A stretch of 64,000 nucleotides of DNA, from assembly GCF_024868665.1 (NCBI RefSeq), contig NC_079901.1, forward strand, positions 7,870,592 through 7,934,591. The letters are read 5' to 3'. The notes beneath the pieces were generated by a model, which worked only from the letters and a program-made list of their open reading frames with translations, did not search any database and was not told the origin of the DNA. This stretch comes from Triplophysa rosa. Lineage: Eukaryota; Chordata; Actinopteri; Cypriniformes; Nemacheilidae. Made by a program: the position numbers and the translations under genes. Shown here piece after piece: positions 11,233-21,884 of this stretch (positions are counted from its first letter, which is position 1; every line of letters begins with the position of its first letter).

Positions 11233-12835
11233 TGAGAGTAGAGTAAAATCATGGCTGTTTGTCAGATGAGTCTTAGGCTGCTTACAAGCAAATAACAATA
11301 CATTTCATATATGTATGCAAATTTAATAAATGGTGTATCTTAGCACAAAAACCTGTGTCTTATTCACTAACCACCTGCAGCCCAGTTTAACCTGGAGCTA
11401 TGTGCATAATCATGTCTATGTAAATGAAGGACTTGTTATTGTTTTTAGCACAAACACAGGTATTTAAATGAGGCTTGTTATGGACTTCTTCACTGAATGT
11501 CCATGCTGTTTGTGTGTGTGGAGCAATTAAAGCGGCCTATTGCCGACCATAGCCAGTAAATGTCATTTGATTTAAGAGGTGTTTGATCAAATGATAGAGA
11601 GCGGTATTATAACCGGGCATGTATCCAGGCGCTGAGCGCACATTAAGGGTTTTAAAGAGCCTGTTCAGGTTCAGCTCTTTCTTGTTCAAATCAGTTCAGG
11701 ACATTGCAGATGTTCTTTGTTAATAACTGTAACTCAAATACGTTGTTTACACCAAAGATGACAACAAAACTTTTAAACATTATGTTTTGAAAATTGTGCT
11801 GAATTTGGGAGAACAAGGTCCACACGGCAACTGTAACGATAAAGAAGAATGGTATCATTGGGATCACTTTGCATGCTAATATTGTTATAAGAAGCTATCT
11901 TTATAGTTATAATTCTTAATCCAGTCCAAACAACATTTCGGTAAATTTCACCCAGTGTGTGATTGGTCAAATGGTCTCATATATTCTAACCGTTATGATA
12001 AAATGGATGTCTTTTTAAATTCTGCAGAATTGTTTAGGCAGGCCGAAGATTGAGAAATCATTTCCGGCAGCTTCCGTTTCCTATTCTTTGCATTGACTAT
12101 CTGCATTCGTGCAGATGTCTAAACGACCATTGTCCAAGAACGTCAATCAAAGACTGTGTTTAGTGTGAATGTTTTACATCCATGTTTGTGTGTGACTTGG
12201 CTCACTGACCTCAGATGACCATGTCCACGCCAAGACAACTCGCCGAAGCACTTAAGAAGCAATTTACGCCCATTGTAACAATCAGGAATTTGCTGCCACC
12301 ATTCATTTAGCAAAGATACAGTTTCCCAGAATTCCCCTGAGCCGACATATGAGACTTTGCTGTAGGGTATTAGCAGAAGTCACCTCTCCCTGGTGGGAAA
12401 AACAAATCAGATATAAACCAGATCAGACACTGCAGTTGCTATGTAATCTAATCTACATACTGCTCTTCTCCTTAGTGCATTACTAAGAGCACTACATTTT
12501 ACACTCCAGAACTTAATAGTCTCTAAGTACTCTTCTTAACCTCTGCACACTCTCCACCCCCCGTACCCCGGTGTATTCCTGCACAAGAATAGCCCTCTGA
12601 TGTCAGTGTCTGGCTTCAGCAAAGGACGTTTTCACTGACAACTGATATGAAGGATGCTAAAACCAGTCTACAGTCTCTACTTCCCGTAACTTTGAAAGTG
12701 ATTTAAGACCCATCATAAATAAAATTAACTTATTGTTAGTCATCTGATTGGCCACAAAGCAATGCTTTGGCAGTCACTCTTTAACTGTGCTAGTGAGGTT
12801 TGCATGGGCAAAAAAAGGAAGCAGACACCTAGGGG
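11233..12835. other. No gene seen
   Basis: Moderately AT-rich with no recognisable coding region, RNA gene or bounded repeat. Confidence 0.4.
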
Positions 12836-13755
12836 CCACCCAGAACACCTTAGAATCTGTATAGCAACGCCCTGGCAACCACCCACTGGTGGTCTGTTTT
12901 GCACAGACATTTATCTCTTACATTTTATAAAAAATTGGTAGTGTAATAACCTCCCAGAATAAACTAGAAACCACCCTCAACACATTAGTAACTCCATAGC
13001 AACGCTCTGACAACCACCCACTGGTGATGAGTTTTGCACAGGCAGTTACGTTCTAATGTAGATATTATAAAACTAAACAAAATATTAGGGAAGTAAAACC
13101 TGGTGGTCCGTTTTGCACAGGAAGTCACTTCTTACATTTTATAAAACTAAACAAAATAGTTGGGATGTAAAAAACGCCCAGAACACCATAGAAACCACTC
13201 ACAACATCTAAATCAACTGCATAGCAATACCCTGACAACAATTCACTAATGTTTACTTTAGCACAGGCAGTGACCCTCTACATTTGATAAAACAAAACAA
13301 AAATGTGGGGATGTAAAAACCACACAGACTACCATAGAAACCACTCACAGCATCTTAGCAACTGCATAGCAACACCCTGGCAACCAACCACTGGTGGTCC
13401 GTTTTGCACAGGAAGTCACCTCTTAAATTTAATAAAACAAAACAAAAAAAGGTGGGTATGTAAAAACCACACAGACTACCATAGAAACCACTCACAGCAT
13501 CTTAGCAACTGCATAGCAACACCCTGGCAACCATCCACTGGTGGTCCGTTTTGCACAGAAAGTCACCTCTTACATTTCATGAAACAAAACAAAAAAAGTG
13601 GGGATGTAAAAAACCGCCAGAACACCATAGGAACCACTCACAAGCATCTTAGCAACTGCATAGCAACACCATGGCAACCACCCACTGGTGGTGAGTTTTG
13701 CACAGGAAGTCACCTCTTACATTTTATAAAAGAAAACAAAAAAGTGGTGACGTAA
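12836..13755 (+). repeat. Minisatellite array, about 147-bp unit, ~7 units
   Basis: Units carry the landmarks 'ccatagaaaccactcac', 'gcatagcaacaccctggcaa', 'ccactggtggtccgttttgc' and a run like 'aaaacaaaacaaaaaa'. The landmark 'catagaaacc' recurs near 13188, 13334, 13481 and 13627, a spacing of 146-147 bp. Earlier units (12836-13178) are more diverged and one is shortened. A 150-codon frame at 13303-13755 exists only because the period is close to a multiple of three. Confidence 0.9.
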
Positions 13756-14877
13756 AAAGCACTTAGGTCTGTAGGTTCGGGGTCTTTCTTCTGCTCATCT
13801 TAGATACAGCTCGTACCATTAGAGGAACTGTCAGGTTTACCCAAGTGCAGTTTAGGGCTGAGAGGTGCCAGACAGTCTAATCCAAAGAGGCTCAGAAAGA
13901 CTTCTGGCATTATGCTGCATGGATTTTCGTCAAGGTTTCAAGATGTCAGAATACTATTCACATTCCTTGTACTTAAGCACTCTTCTAAATTCTTCAGGTG
14001 CCTTTATGTGTGATGTTGCTGCTCAGATTACTGATACATGATTGTCTTTAGAAGGACGGATTTCAGGATCCAACCAATTGTAATCCATTTCTGTCTTCAC
14101 TCCAAATGATTTCAGCGGTGCAGATTGTTTGTGTGGAGCTCACTGTGAGATTGAGCTCTCTGCCAATCCTATCATCTCAATCCTTCAATCCTAATTAAAG
14201 ATCTGTTCGTTTTGGTTCTTTCAAATTCTGTGTGTAATTCTGTGAGTATGTACTCCACTGATGGCAATTTCCTTCTGCCGCTGTCTCGCTGCTAAAGTGC
14301 TTTGTTGTTTTGTCTCTGTGCGTGCATGTGTATGCATCCACGGGAATTTGTCGCTTTCAAAAATGTAGTGTTCTTGCAAACCTAAAGATCTGTAGGCAAC
14401 CTGCCACAGACTTGTCACAAATTAACTGAAATTGTGTGGCAAATCATTTTTTTTTCAGAGGTTGCTGTGGTGTTCTCAAGAGAGCAATCAATGTTTTTTG
14501 AAGCAGATGAAACAGAATGTTGGGTCAGGTGGACCTGAAACGGATGTAAACAGATATTGTATGCGTGTTGTGCTACCAGGATGCAGTTCCAGGAACAAAT
14601 TAGGTTTGAGTTGCCCTTGCTGATATGGAAGAGAGGAGAAGAGGATAAAAATAAGAAGATACATTTTCTAAGTGATGATGCCGACGAGAGGTCAATTGTT
14701 TGCCGATACTGAAAACAAAAGTGGCATGCATTACAACACAATCGTGATTAGACGTATGATGATCAAATGAATGTTTGGAACCAAGTGGCAATAATCAAAT
14801 ATCACATATTTCAATTTGCAGGTGTCTATTAAGTCACCATGAAATCAAAATGTACTATTTTTATATTGGTAACACTT
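13756..14877. other. No gene seen
   Basis: No coding or RNA feature is recognised. Short overlapping frames around 14220-14790 on both strands have no motif. Confidence 0.4.
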
Positions 14878-15250
14878 TACATTAAGGTACCCTTTATGAA
14901 GCATTTATAAATGTGTTCATTAATGATTAATAAGTCATTTACAAATGCATTATGAAGAAGTTATAACTGCATGAATAAAAAGAAGGATTCTAACAAAATA
15001 GTTGCCAAATAGTGAGCCATTTTTAACTCGCATGTTATAAATGCTTAATAAATGTATTTATTCATTATTTATTTGACTCGAAAGCAGATTCATTATTATC
15101 TTGATGTTGTTTGCAATATAGGCTGTCAGACTGGACACTGTAGGGTGTTATGTTGTTTTTCTTATACCTGCTCATTATTTGGCAGGAATTTCGTTAGAAT
15201 CCACCTTTTGTTCATGCAGTTATAACTGCTTTATAATGCATTTGTAAATT
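14878..15250. mobile_element. Palindromic MITE, right end lost at a SINE
   Basis: The left end is GGTAACACTTTACATTAAGG. An inner arm at 14939-14996 ('tacaaatgcattatgaagaa...') is repeated inverted at 15192-15248. The complementary right end (…gtaaagtgttacc) is absent: the SINE begins just after the right inner arm and the outer right arm is not seen beyond it. A related right end occurs near 45265-45282. Confidence 0.65.
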
Positions 15251-15503
15251 TTAGATTCAACTTTATTGCCATTGCACATGTACAAGTACAAGGCAACGAA
15301 ATGTGACCTCTGCATTTAACCCATCCAGAGAGTAGTGAACACACGTACCCCCGGAGCAGTGGGCAGCTATCACTGCAGCGCCCGGGGAGCAAGTGGGGGT
15401 AAGGTGCCTTGCTCAAGGGCACCTCAGTTGTTACCCGCCGGCCCTGGGAATCGAACCGGCAACCTTCTGGTCACGAGTCCGACTCTCTAACCATTTTGTA
15501 GTG
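15251..15503 (-). mobile_element. tRNA-derived SINE (V-SINE-like)
   Basis: Read on the minus strand: Pol III A-box region TGGTTAGAGAGTCGG (complement of 15479-15493), B box GGTTGCCGGTTCGATTCCC (complement of 15446-15464), a GC-rich central block with 'gcccttgagcaaggcacc', and a 3' tail 'ggcaataaagttgaatct' like the 3' end of L2-type LINEs. This order (tRNA head, conserved core, LINE-like tail) is that of fish V-SINE-type elements. The exact family is not assigned. Confidence 0.75.
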
Positions 15504-17689
15504 TTTTTATAAATTACTTGTCTGTTTTATTCGTGCCCCCATAATATTTAATCAAAAATGAAGACCCACCACCAAAATGACTTATTTTCCTATAGTTATG
15601 AGTCGAGGGTGGGGCTCTCGGGGACTCGTTTCTGCCCCTCCCCTCAAGCAACATGCCGCTAAAAACCTATCTCCGTTTTATTAGCAACGCCTAACTTTTA
15701 ATTATCCAATCAGTTTCCAATGGACAAAATCAAGTCCCATCTACATTTTTTCCTCATTTCTGAAGCCGTTTCACTGGGATGTACCTCACAGTAGAGAGAA
15801 ACAGATATTCGCAACTTCCATTCTTGAATATGAACTATAATGCTAATACATATGCTAATACATGATTTTTCCATGTATTTTAGGCGTCCTTGGTTGGTAC
15901 ATTTTGTTTGTGGAGAGAGTTTAAAAGGCACACATCCTTGAATAACAACCGTATGCTGTTTTGGTGTCTATGCCTGCTGTTTGGAGTCTGCGCGTGTTTG
16001 TTCCTGAGTGAGCGAGAACTTTGTACACGACTGTGTTTACTCTCTATCTGTCAAACATTGTGTCTGTCTGTCAGGATCCTCTGTAACCCAGCTTGAGTCG
16101 TCTGAAACATTTGATAATCTCCCACACGGTTGCGATGTCTTCTTATCATATTTGAGCTGTCTGGAACATATACCTCAGAGAGACTGATCACGTTACTTCA
16201 GTTCTAAAACTCTCAAGGTCTAATTCACTTACTCTCTCTCTCTCTGTTGTGAAAACTCCCCACTCTTTCTTTTCTTTGAATTTCGCTCTTTTAGCCGAGG
16301 CAGTTTACCTTGTGGAGCAAACATAAAAAGTGAAAATAAGATTACCTGTGAAAAAACAGTCCTAAATTTAAAATAGTTTCACAGAAAATATTTCTAAGCT
16401 TTCATGAAGAGAAGACCAATTTACTTTCATTTTAAGGAAAACAGTGTTGTTTCGTAGATCCACAGAAGAACGAACGTTGTGTGAGTTTGAAATAGCATGA
16501 GACTGAGTTGGGTGAACTTTTCTTTTAATACAAACACTATTGCCGTGACCTTCCTATGTGTGTATTTATCTGGTTCAGTACTCCTCATTACTCGTAAAAT
16601 AAACAAATAAACTCTCTCCCGGATTGTCAGCGCTCAGTTCTCGTGCGATGTCCCCTGAAGAAAATGGATCATTAAAATGTCACTTTTTACAACTGACTCA
16701 TATTTTGTTTTGAATCTCCAATGAGGCACGTACCACAGGGTCCATCACACCGTTTGGCTCCCTCCCCAAGTGATATATTAGAGGATGTGAAACCTACATG
16801 GTAAGCTAATAGTAGCGCAGTGGTCCAGACACTATTTTCAGTCGTCTCTATTGAGGAGCCAAAGCTTCTCCAGACTGAATATAGCACCGATGATTCCCAT
16901 CAAAGGGGCCATTGCTGTCTTAAACGAACTGCTCTTGAAAAGCGCTCAGAATAGAGCCGAAATATGAGGTACTTGTCTCAGGAGAACAGAGTTAACTGTG
17001 CCACCAGCCTGTGGGACGTGGCTAAATAAGTAAGAACTCAAGGCAGGTGGCTGAATCTGTAATATGTTTCTGCTCAGAGCTGTGGACACAGATGTTCAGA
17101 AGTGGATCTTCACTGTAAGTTCTTTACCAAAGTTTAATCATAGATGCGCAGAGGTGGACGAGACATTGGGGAGGTCCTACAAGAAGAATTCTTGCCTTGA
17201 GAAGTCAAATATTTTTGGTATTGTATATGTGGTAAAGTAATTTGTAATGTTTAAAGACTTGTAGTGAGATGTTTTACGGTCAGCTGTGATTTTCTGTGGT
17301 ACCTCAGGGTTAAATGTGAAAGAAGAGCTGTCAGATCAGTGGTTACTGGGCCAATACCTCAGGCAGCTATTTTCTCTGTAGATAATAGGCTACAAGCTTA
17401 TATCTGCTTGAAAGACTGAAATCTCAAAACTGTATGGTTGGACTTGATTTTATCCTTTGGGAATGGATTAATTTTGGAAATTGTGAAATGTGGGTGTTCC
17501 AGGACTGAATGGTGCCCATCTTAATGAAAGTGACGGATGTAATGGAAAGTTAGCAATTGCAAGCATATCGAGGTTCAGATGTCGATAATATTTTTACAGA
17601 TACCTTTAAAAATTATGTGATTCAACTAATATTGTGATATTACGTGGGTGAAAAATAACATATTAGCAGTAAATAGCTATATGTGTTAA
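15504..17689. other. No gene seen
   Basis: No recognisable genes or bounded repeats. Short frames such as those near 15890-16096 show no family motif. Confidence 0.4.
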
Positions 17690-18090
17690 TGTATATCAAG
17701 TCTTAAAACATACTAACAACTATGTTAGCACCATACTAGCATCAAGTTTAATCATGCTAGCATTATGTTAACAAGATGCTAATCATGTTAATATCATCTA
17801 ATCATGTTAGTGTCGTGCTACCCATAAATATATAACTAGATGCCTCATTCAAGCACAGGTGCCCCATTCAAACAGATGCTAATGCGGCATGCATCTAGTT
17901 ATTTTAAAGATGGCGGACACATCTACATGCCTGGAGCACTTAAATGAGGCATCTAGCTATATATATATTATCATCTTGGAAGCATCATGATAGTTCAATT
18001 TAACATCATGCTAATACATGCTCGCATCGCATGTTTAATCATGGTAAATTTGTTAAAACATGTGACAATCATGTTAGCATCTGAGTTTTT
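17690..18090. repeat. Degenerate short-period repeat ('catgctaatcatgttagcat' type)
   Basis: Irregular repeats built from variants of 'atgctaatcatgtta' and 'catgttagcat' flank both sides of the MITE at 17831-17962. They run at about 17690-17825 and 17980-18085. Confidence 0.65.
17831..17962. mobile_element. Short MITE inside the minisatellite
   Basis: Left end 'aactagatgcctcattcaag' and right end, inverted, 'tagctagatgcctcatttaa' are terminal inverted repeats of about 20 bp around roughly 90 bp. TATA-rich flanks obscure the target duplication. Confidence 0.7.
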
Positions 18091-18127
18091 TTTCAGATTT
18101 TTTTCTATTTTACACCTGATTTTTTTT

Positions 18128-18307
18128 AAGGGCTTTTTGTCTTTAATACCATAGGACAGTGGAGAGCAGATAGGAAAGCGTTGGATATATGGACAGGGGA
18201 GAATGACCAGCAAACGACGCTCGAGATGGTAATTGAACTAGTACTGAGGTAATATAGTGCATTGGCACTATAGGCGCACTAACCACAGGCTATCTGCGCC
18301 GACCAGA
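18128..18307 (-). mobile_element. tRNA-derived SINE, degenerate
   Basis: On the minus strand it begins CTGGTCGGCGCAGATAGCC with an A-box-like TAGCCTGTGGTTAGTGCGCC (complement of 18274-18293 region). A decayed B box 'tagttcaattacc' follows (complement of 18228-18240), then a pyrimidine-rich body, and it ends near 'ggtattaaagacaaaaagcc'. The arrangement matches a common fish tRNA SINE. The B box is too mutated for activity. Confidence 0.65.
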
Positions 18308-19461
18308 TGGTTTTTATTGTGTCCTGATATAGAAATTTCAATAGAGTTTCCTTACTTTTTCACATGGCTGTTTATATACGTATACATATTTTTTTAGAAT
18401 AGTGGGTATTGTTGAATTATGCCCAATTACTCCGGAGACATGCATTAAGAAAGTAAACTTAAAGGGTAAGTTTTTCATTCTTAATAGCGGTCTTTTTTGC
18501 CTGCCGTATGCTTAAACATATGCGCATACATGTGCTTGTTAAACAACAAAAGTGTTTGTTTGTGTTCTGTCAATGCTGGCTGTGCGTGTGCATTTATGAC
18601 TTTGTGCTCTGGCATTAGGGTCATTTGGCAGTAATTCAGTAGCAGTCACTAAGATAGAAAGGAACATTGGTGACTCACCGTTGGGAACTGACACACAGCG
18701 TCAAAGCGTGTGTGTGTGATGGAAAGAGTATTTTCAAGGCTTGACTGAAGTGTCTGATTGTATTTAGCAGCATAATCATGCATCATATGCATACAGTACA
18801 TACTGTGACGGTCTGAGCGTTCTTCTCAGAATGACAGATTTTGCACCATCATGGTCAAGGTATTTATGGATGCTGTGGAAGTCACATTCAAATTTGTCCC
18901 AGATTAATTCTCTCTCTCTCTCTCTCTGTGTTTTACAGTGCTCTCATGAGGCTTTCTGCTCCGTCATTTTCTCTGTTACCTTTTTAATATTCACACAACA
19001 CTTTGATGTCTTTCTTTATTTTGCCTCATTTTTCTTCTCTCTGGCTGACTGTGTCTTCTCCCAGTGTGGCTGATTGGAGCTAGTCTGTCTCTGGGCGTGT
19101 TTGGTGCGTGTTGGGGTCTGTTCTCCCCTCTGGTGCCGAAAGACCTTTTCAGAGAAATGCACTCTGATGCAGTAGGGTTGTAATGCTGAACACAAACGGC
19201 TTGTTTGCATTGTGAAACTTTCTCCGCTGTCATGTTTTTGATATTGTTTCATTTAAATGGGTCACATCAGATTTTTGTTCCTGGAGCATTGCGTAATAAG
19301 CGTCAAGGTCAAGGGTTCGATTTCCAAGGAACACACAGCTTGTGATGATTCTGATTTAATAATTTAATAATTGTTGCTATTGTATGTATTTACAGTTATA
19401 GCAATATAAGTTAATACACTTACATTTAGGCAAGGCCTTTTCGTCGCTTTAAACTAACACA
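18308..19461. other. No gene seen; (CT)n run and a tRNA-like scrap
   Basis: A (CT)n microsatellite lies at about 18909-18928. A tRNA-like remnant is listed separately. Otherwise nothing is recognised. Confidence 0.4.
19280..19338 (+). repeat. tRNA-derived repeat fragment
   Basis: Contains 'gagcattgcgtaataagcg' followed by a B-box-like 'aagggttcgatttcc'. This looks like the 3' two-thirds of a tRNA-derived sequence, without a full cloverleaf. Confidence 0.4.
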
Positions 19462-19953
19462 GTCTCACGGAATTCGTTACATAGTCATGAAAATAAATCT
19501 ATTGATTCGTATTCATGGACACGAATTTCCTTTTTTCGCGTCACTTAGTGCGACTTTCAATCAATTCAATGTATTTTGATGCAAAGTATCTTTTATATGT
19601 ATAAATATCTAAATATATATCAACGCAATCTGATGGAAATTGGTACCAATTTTACAAGGTGGCTCATTCATGTGAATACCTAGGAACTCATTTGTATGTT
19701 TTATTACGATTTGACTTTGCCCCTGTGATGTTAGGTTAAGGGGTGCGGTTAGGGTGGGCCTTTATCGTTGCTTTGCTAGCTTGTAAAATGTGTGCGTTTT
19801 AGCAAAATAAGCCTTTGCGTCTGTGCTTTTAGGGTTTGGGTGGGGTACGAATTCCCCTGATATCAGGTTATAAATGTACTGTATATGAATTGAAAGTCGT
19901 GCTGAGTGACACGAAAAAAAGTTGTGCTAAGTGACACGAAAAACGACACGAAA
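19462..19953. mobile_element. MITE with inverted inner arms
   Basis: A left segment at about 19519-19577 ('cgcgtcacttagtgcgactt') is complementary to about 19882-19950 ('gaaagtcgtgctgagtgaca'), and part of the right arm is duplicated ('aagttgtgctaagtgacacg'). The centre has 'ggttaaggggtgcggttagg' typical of fish MITEs. No coding capacity. Confidence 0.6.
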
Positions 19954-19973
19954 GAACTTTAAAATGTTGTTAC

Positions 19974-20085
19974 TACACTGTAAAAAAACAGAAATAAACT
20001 GTAAAATAACAGTTTTTTGTCTGTAAAATTGTTTCCATTAAAAATCTGTAAAACATCATGTTTTTCTACACTGTAGAAAACTGTC
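19974..20085. mobile_element. Small MITE remnant
   Basis: Starts 'acactgtaaaaaaacagaaa' and ends 'tctacactgtagaaaactg'. It is a short palindrome-like unit with repeated 'ctgtaaaa' motifs. Confidence 0.4.
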
Positions 20086-20784
20086 TACATGTTTGAGACT
20101 GGGTTGGTTGGACAAGGTGACAAGCAAATGCAGAAATATACACAGAACAGAAGGAGGAAAATCCATCAATGGTCGTCTGATTTGCTCTATGATGCATGTT
20201 CAGATGTGAGCTCTTCTCACAACACACGAGTTTCACAACATGAGTTTTGTCTTTGCTACTTCAGTAGTCTTTTCATTGGATACTTTTTGGCTTTTACTAG
20301 AGTCAAAATAAATCTTTTTTTTTTAACTTTTGATATACTGTCTTAATTCATAAAATATATATTTTGTTAACTTGTAGGACTACATTGGTACATGGCCTTT
20401 TCGTACACTACATATACACAAACCAAAAATCAAACAGTTTTGATTTCATGGTGTACAAAATGACACAAACGTCCAAAAGGTACAATAGCAAATTAACAGT
20501 CTGTGTAAACACCGTCTTCAGATATAAAATGAATTGCAAGGCATATGTACTGTATTAGTTTCATGTGTTCATGGAACCTCTTTGGAATGCCAACATGCAT
20601 TAGGTGAAAACCGTTGGACTGACATTTGGAGTTTTGAGTTCTGAAAGTTATCTTGAGCTTTTGAACTGATTTATTTTAATGGATCAAAGGAAATTCATTT
20701 ATCGAGAGACTGTATGACCCTGTTAACACATACAATTTCACTCTATTGCAGGAGGTTAAGAGAGAATATCTATCTACACAAGCT
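20086..20784. other. No gene seen
   Basis: No recognised coding, RNA or repeat feature. 20777-20784 (cacaagct) is the left target duplication of the next MITE. Confidence 0.4.
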
Positions 20785-20879
20785 GGTCACACTTCAGAAT
20801 AGGGGGCAATTCCCGCTATTAACAAACCATTAACGTCTCGGTTACGTTTGTAACCTCGGTTCCCTGATGGAGGGAACGA

Positions 20880-21041
20880 GACGTTGTGTCGAACCGACAG
20901 ATGGGGTTCGTCCCTGAGAACCAATCGTTTCCGACTACTTAGAAAAGGCCAATGAAAATTGGCAAATGAAATTTGCATGCCGGACTCCGCCCCGGGCATC
21001 CGGGTATAAAAGGGAGACGGCGTGCATCATTCATTCACCTT
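20880..21041. repeat. DIRS left inverted terminal repeat
   Basis: Nearly identical, inverted, to 26739-26901. The unmatched tip 20835-20879 is itself partly palindromic ('ggttacgtttgtaacc') and includes 'ggttccctgatggagggaac'. Confidence 0.93.
21005..21012 (+). promoter_or_regulatory. TATA box in the DIRS left repeat (antisense)
   Basis: The inverted copy of the right-repeat promoter places TATAAAAG on the plus strand, pointing inward across the ICR and antisense to the genes. Confidence 0.55.
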
Positions 21042-21106
21042 AGTTCTGAGGAGCCTGAGACCTCTCACGACTGCTGCAGAGGACAGCACGTGTTGTGGCA
21101 AGAGGA

Positions 21107-21202
21107 CACAACGTCTCGTTCCCTCCATCAGGGAACCGAGGTTACAAACCGAGACGTTCCCTTTCTGTCGGTCTCTCGACGTTGTGTCGAACCGACAGAT
21201 GA
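21107..21202. repeat. DIRS internal complementary region (ICR)
   Basis: 21107-21155 is the complement of the left tip, with 4 bases (gtaa) missing from the palindromic part. 21156-21202 is the complement of the right tip. In DIRS elements the ICR aligns the two cDNA ends so that a circle can be closed. It lies downstream of the recombinase gene on the coding strand, the usual place. Confidence 0.92.
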
Positions 21203-21884
21203 GGTTCCAATGGAAAACGCCATAACACTGTGCCCTGTCACAATCTCAACGAAGCGACGGTGACTGGCCTGGGCGTGTCAGCCGTGAACGCTACCGCGAA
21301 AATGTAACCTACCAGTGGGTAGGTAGGGGGTCCCAGAGCTTTCTTGAAAGGTGGGAAGGCCCCTACCTTCGGCCTCACATGCAGCGGCCTTGTTTCTCTA
21401 ACAGCGAGAAGCCACCCGGAACCGTAAAGCACTGGGAAAGCGCTACTCCCTAAGTGGGGGATGCGCTACAGAGACCACTTCCTACCGCAGGGAGGAGAAT
21501 AGTGGAGATACCAACATGGTCTCACCGAAGGGGAAGAACTCATGGGAAGAAGTGCGGCTGAAGAGAAAACCTCGAGGTGGAGGTCCACCCGGGGAGGTCA
21601 TGGGTTACCAAGGTGGGAACCAGCATGAGGATACATCAGACGGAACCGCCCTACTGGGGAGTTGCAACGTCTGGTAGCACTAGGTCCGGTTAGAGCTATG
21701 CTGCGAATAACTCAGGTGAAACCCGGCCTAAGGGGCAGGGCTGCTCTGCCCAGCCCGCCCCAGGGGGTGCTTGCTTAGTGATGGATAGAGTGCCTGTTCT
21801 TCGCCCAGTGGGGAAAGAATGGAGGCTAAATCGGTATACTGACCCACTCGAGAGAGGGGGAAAAGAACCGAACAGGCGTACACC

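Noticed and set aside
13303..13755. 150-codon open frame
   Set aside because: It lies wholly in the 147-bp minisatellite and stays open because the period is nearly a multiple of three. The protein is just three repeats of the unit.
12836..13755. CRISPR-like array
   Set aside because: Regular spacing comes from a diverged eukaryotic minisatellite with no constant short repeat and no unique spacers.
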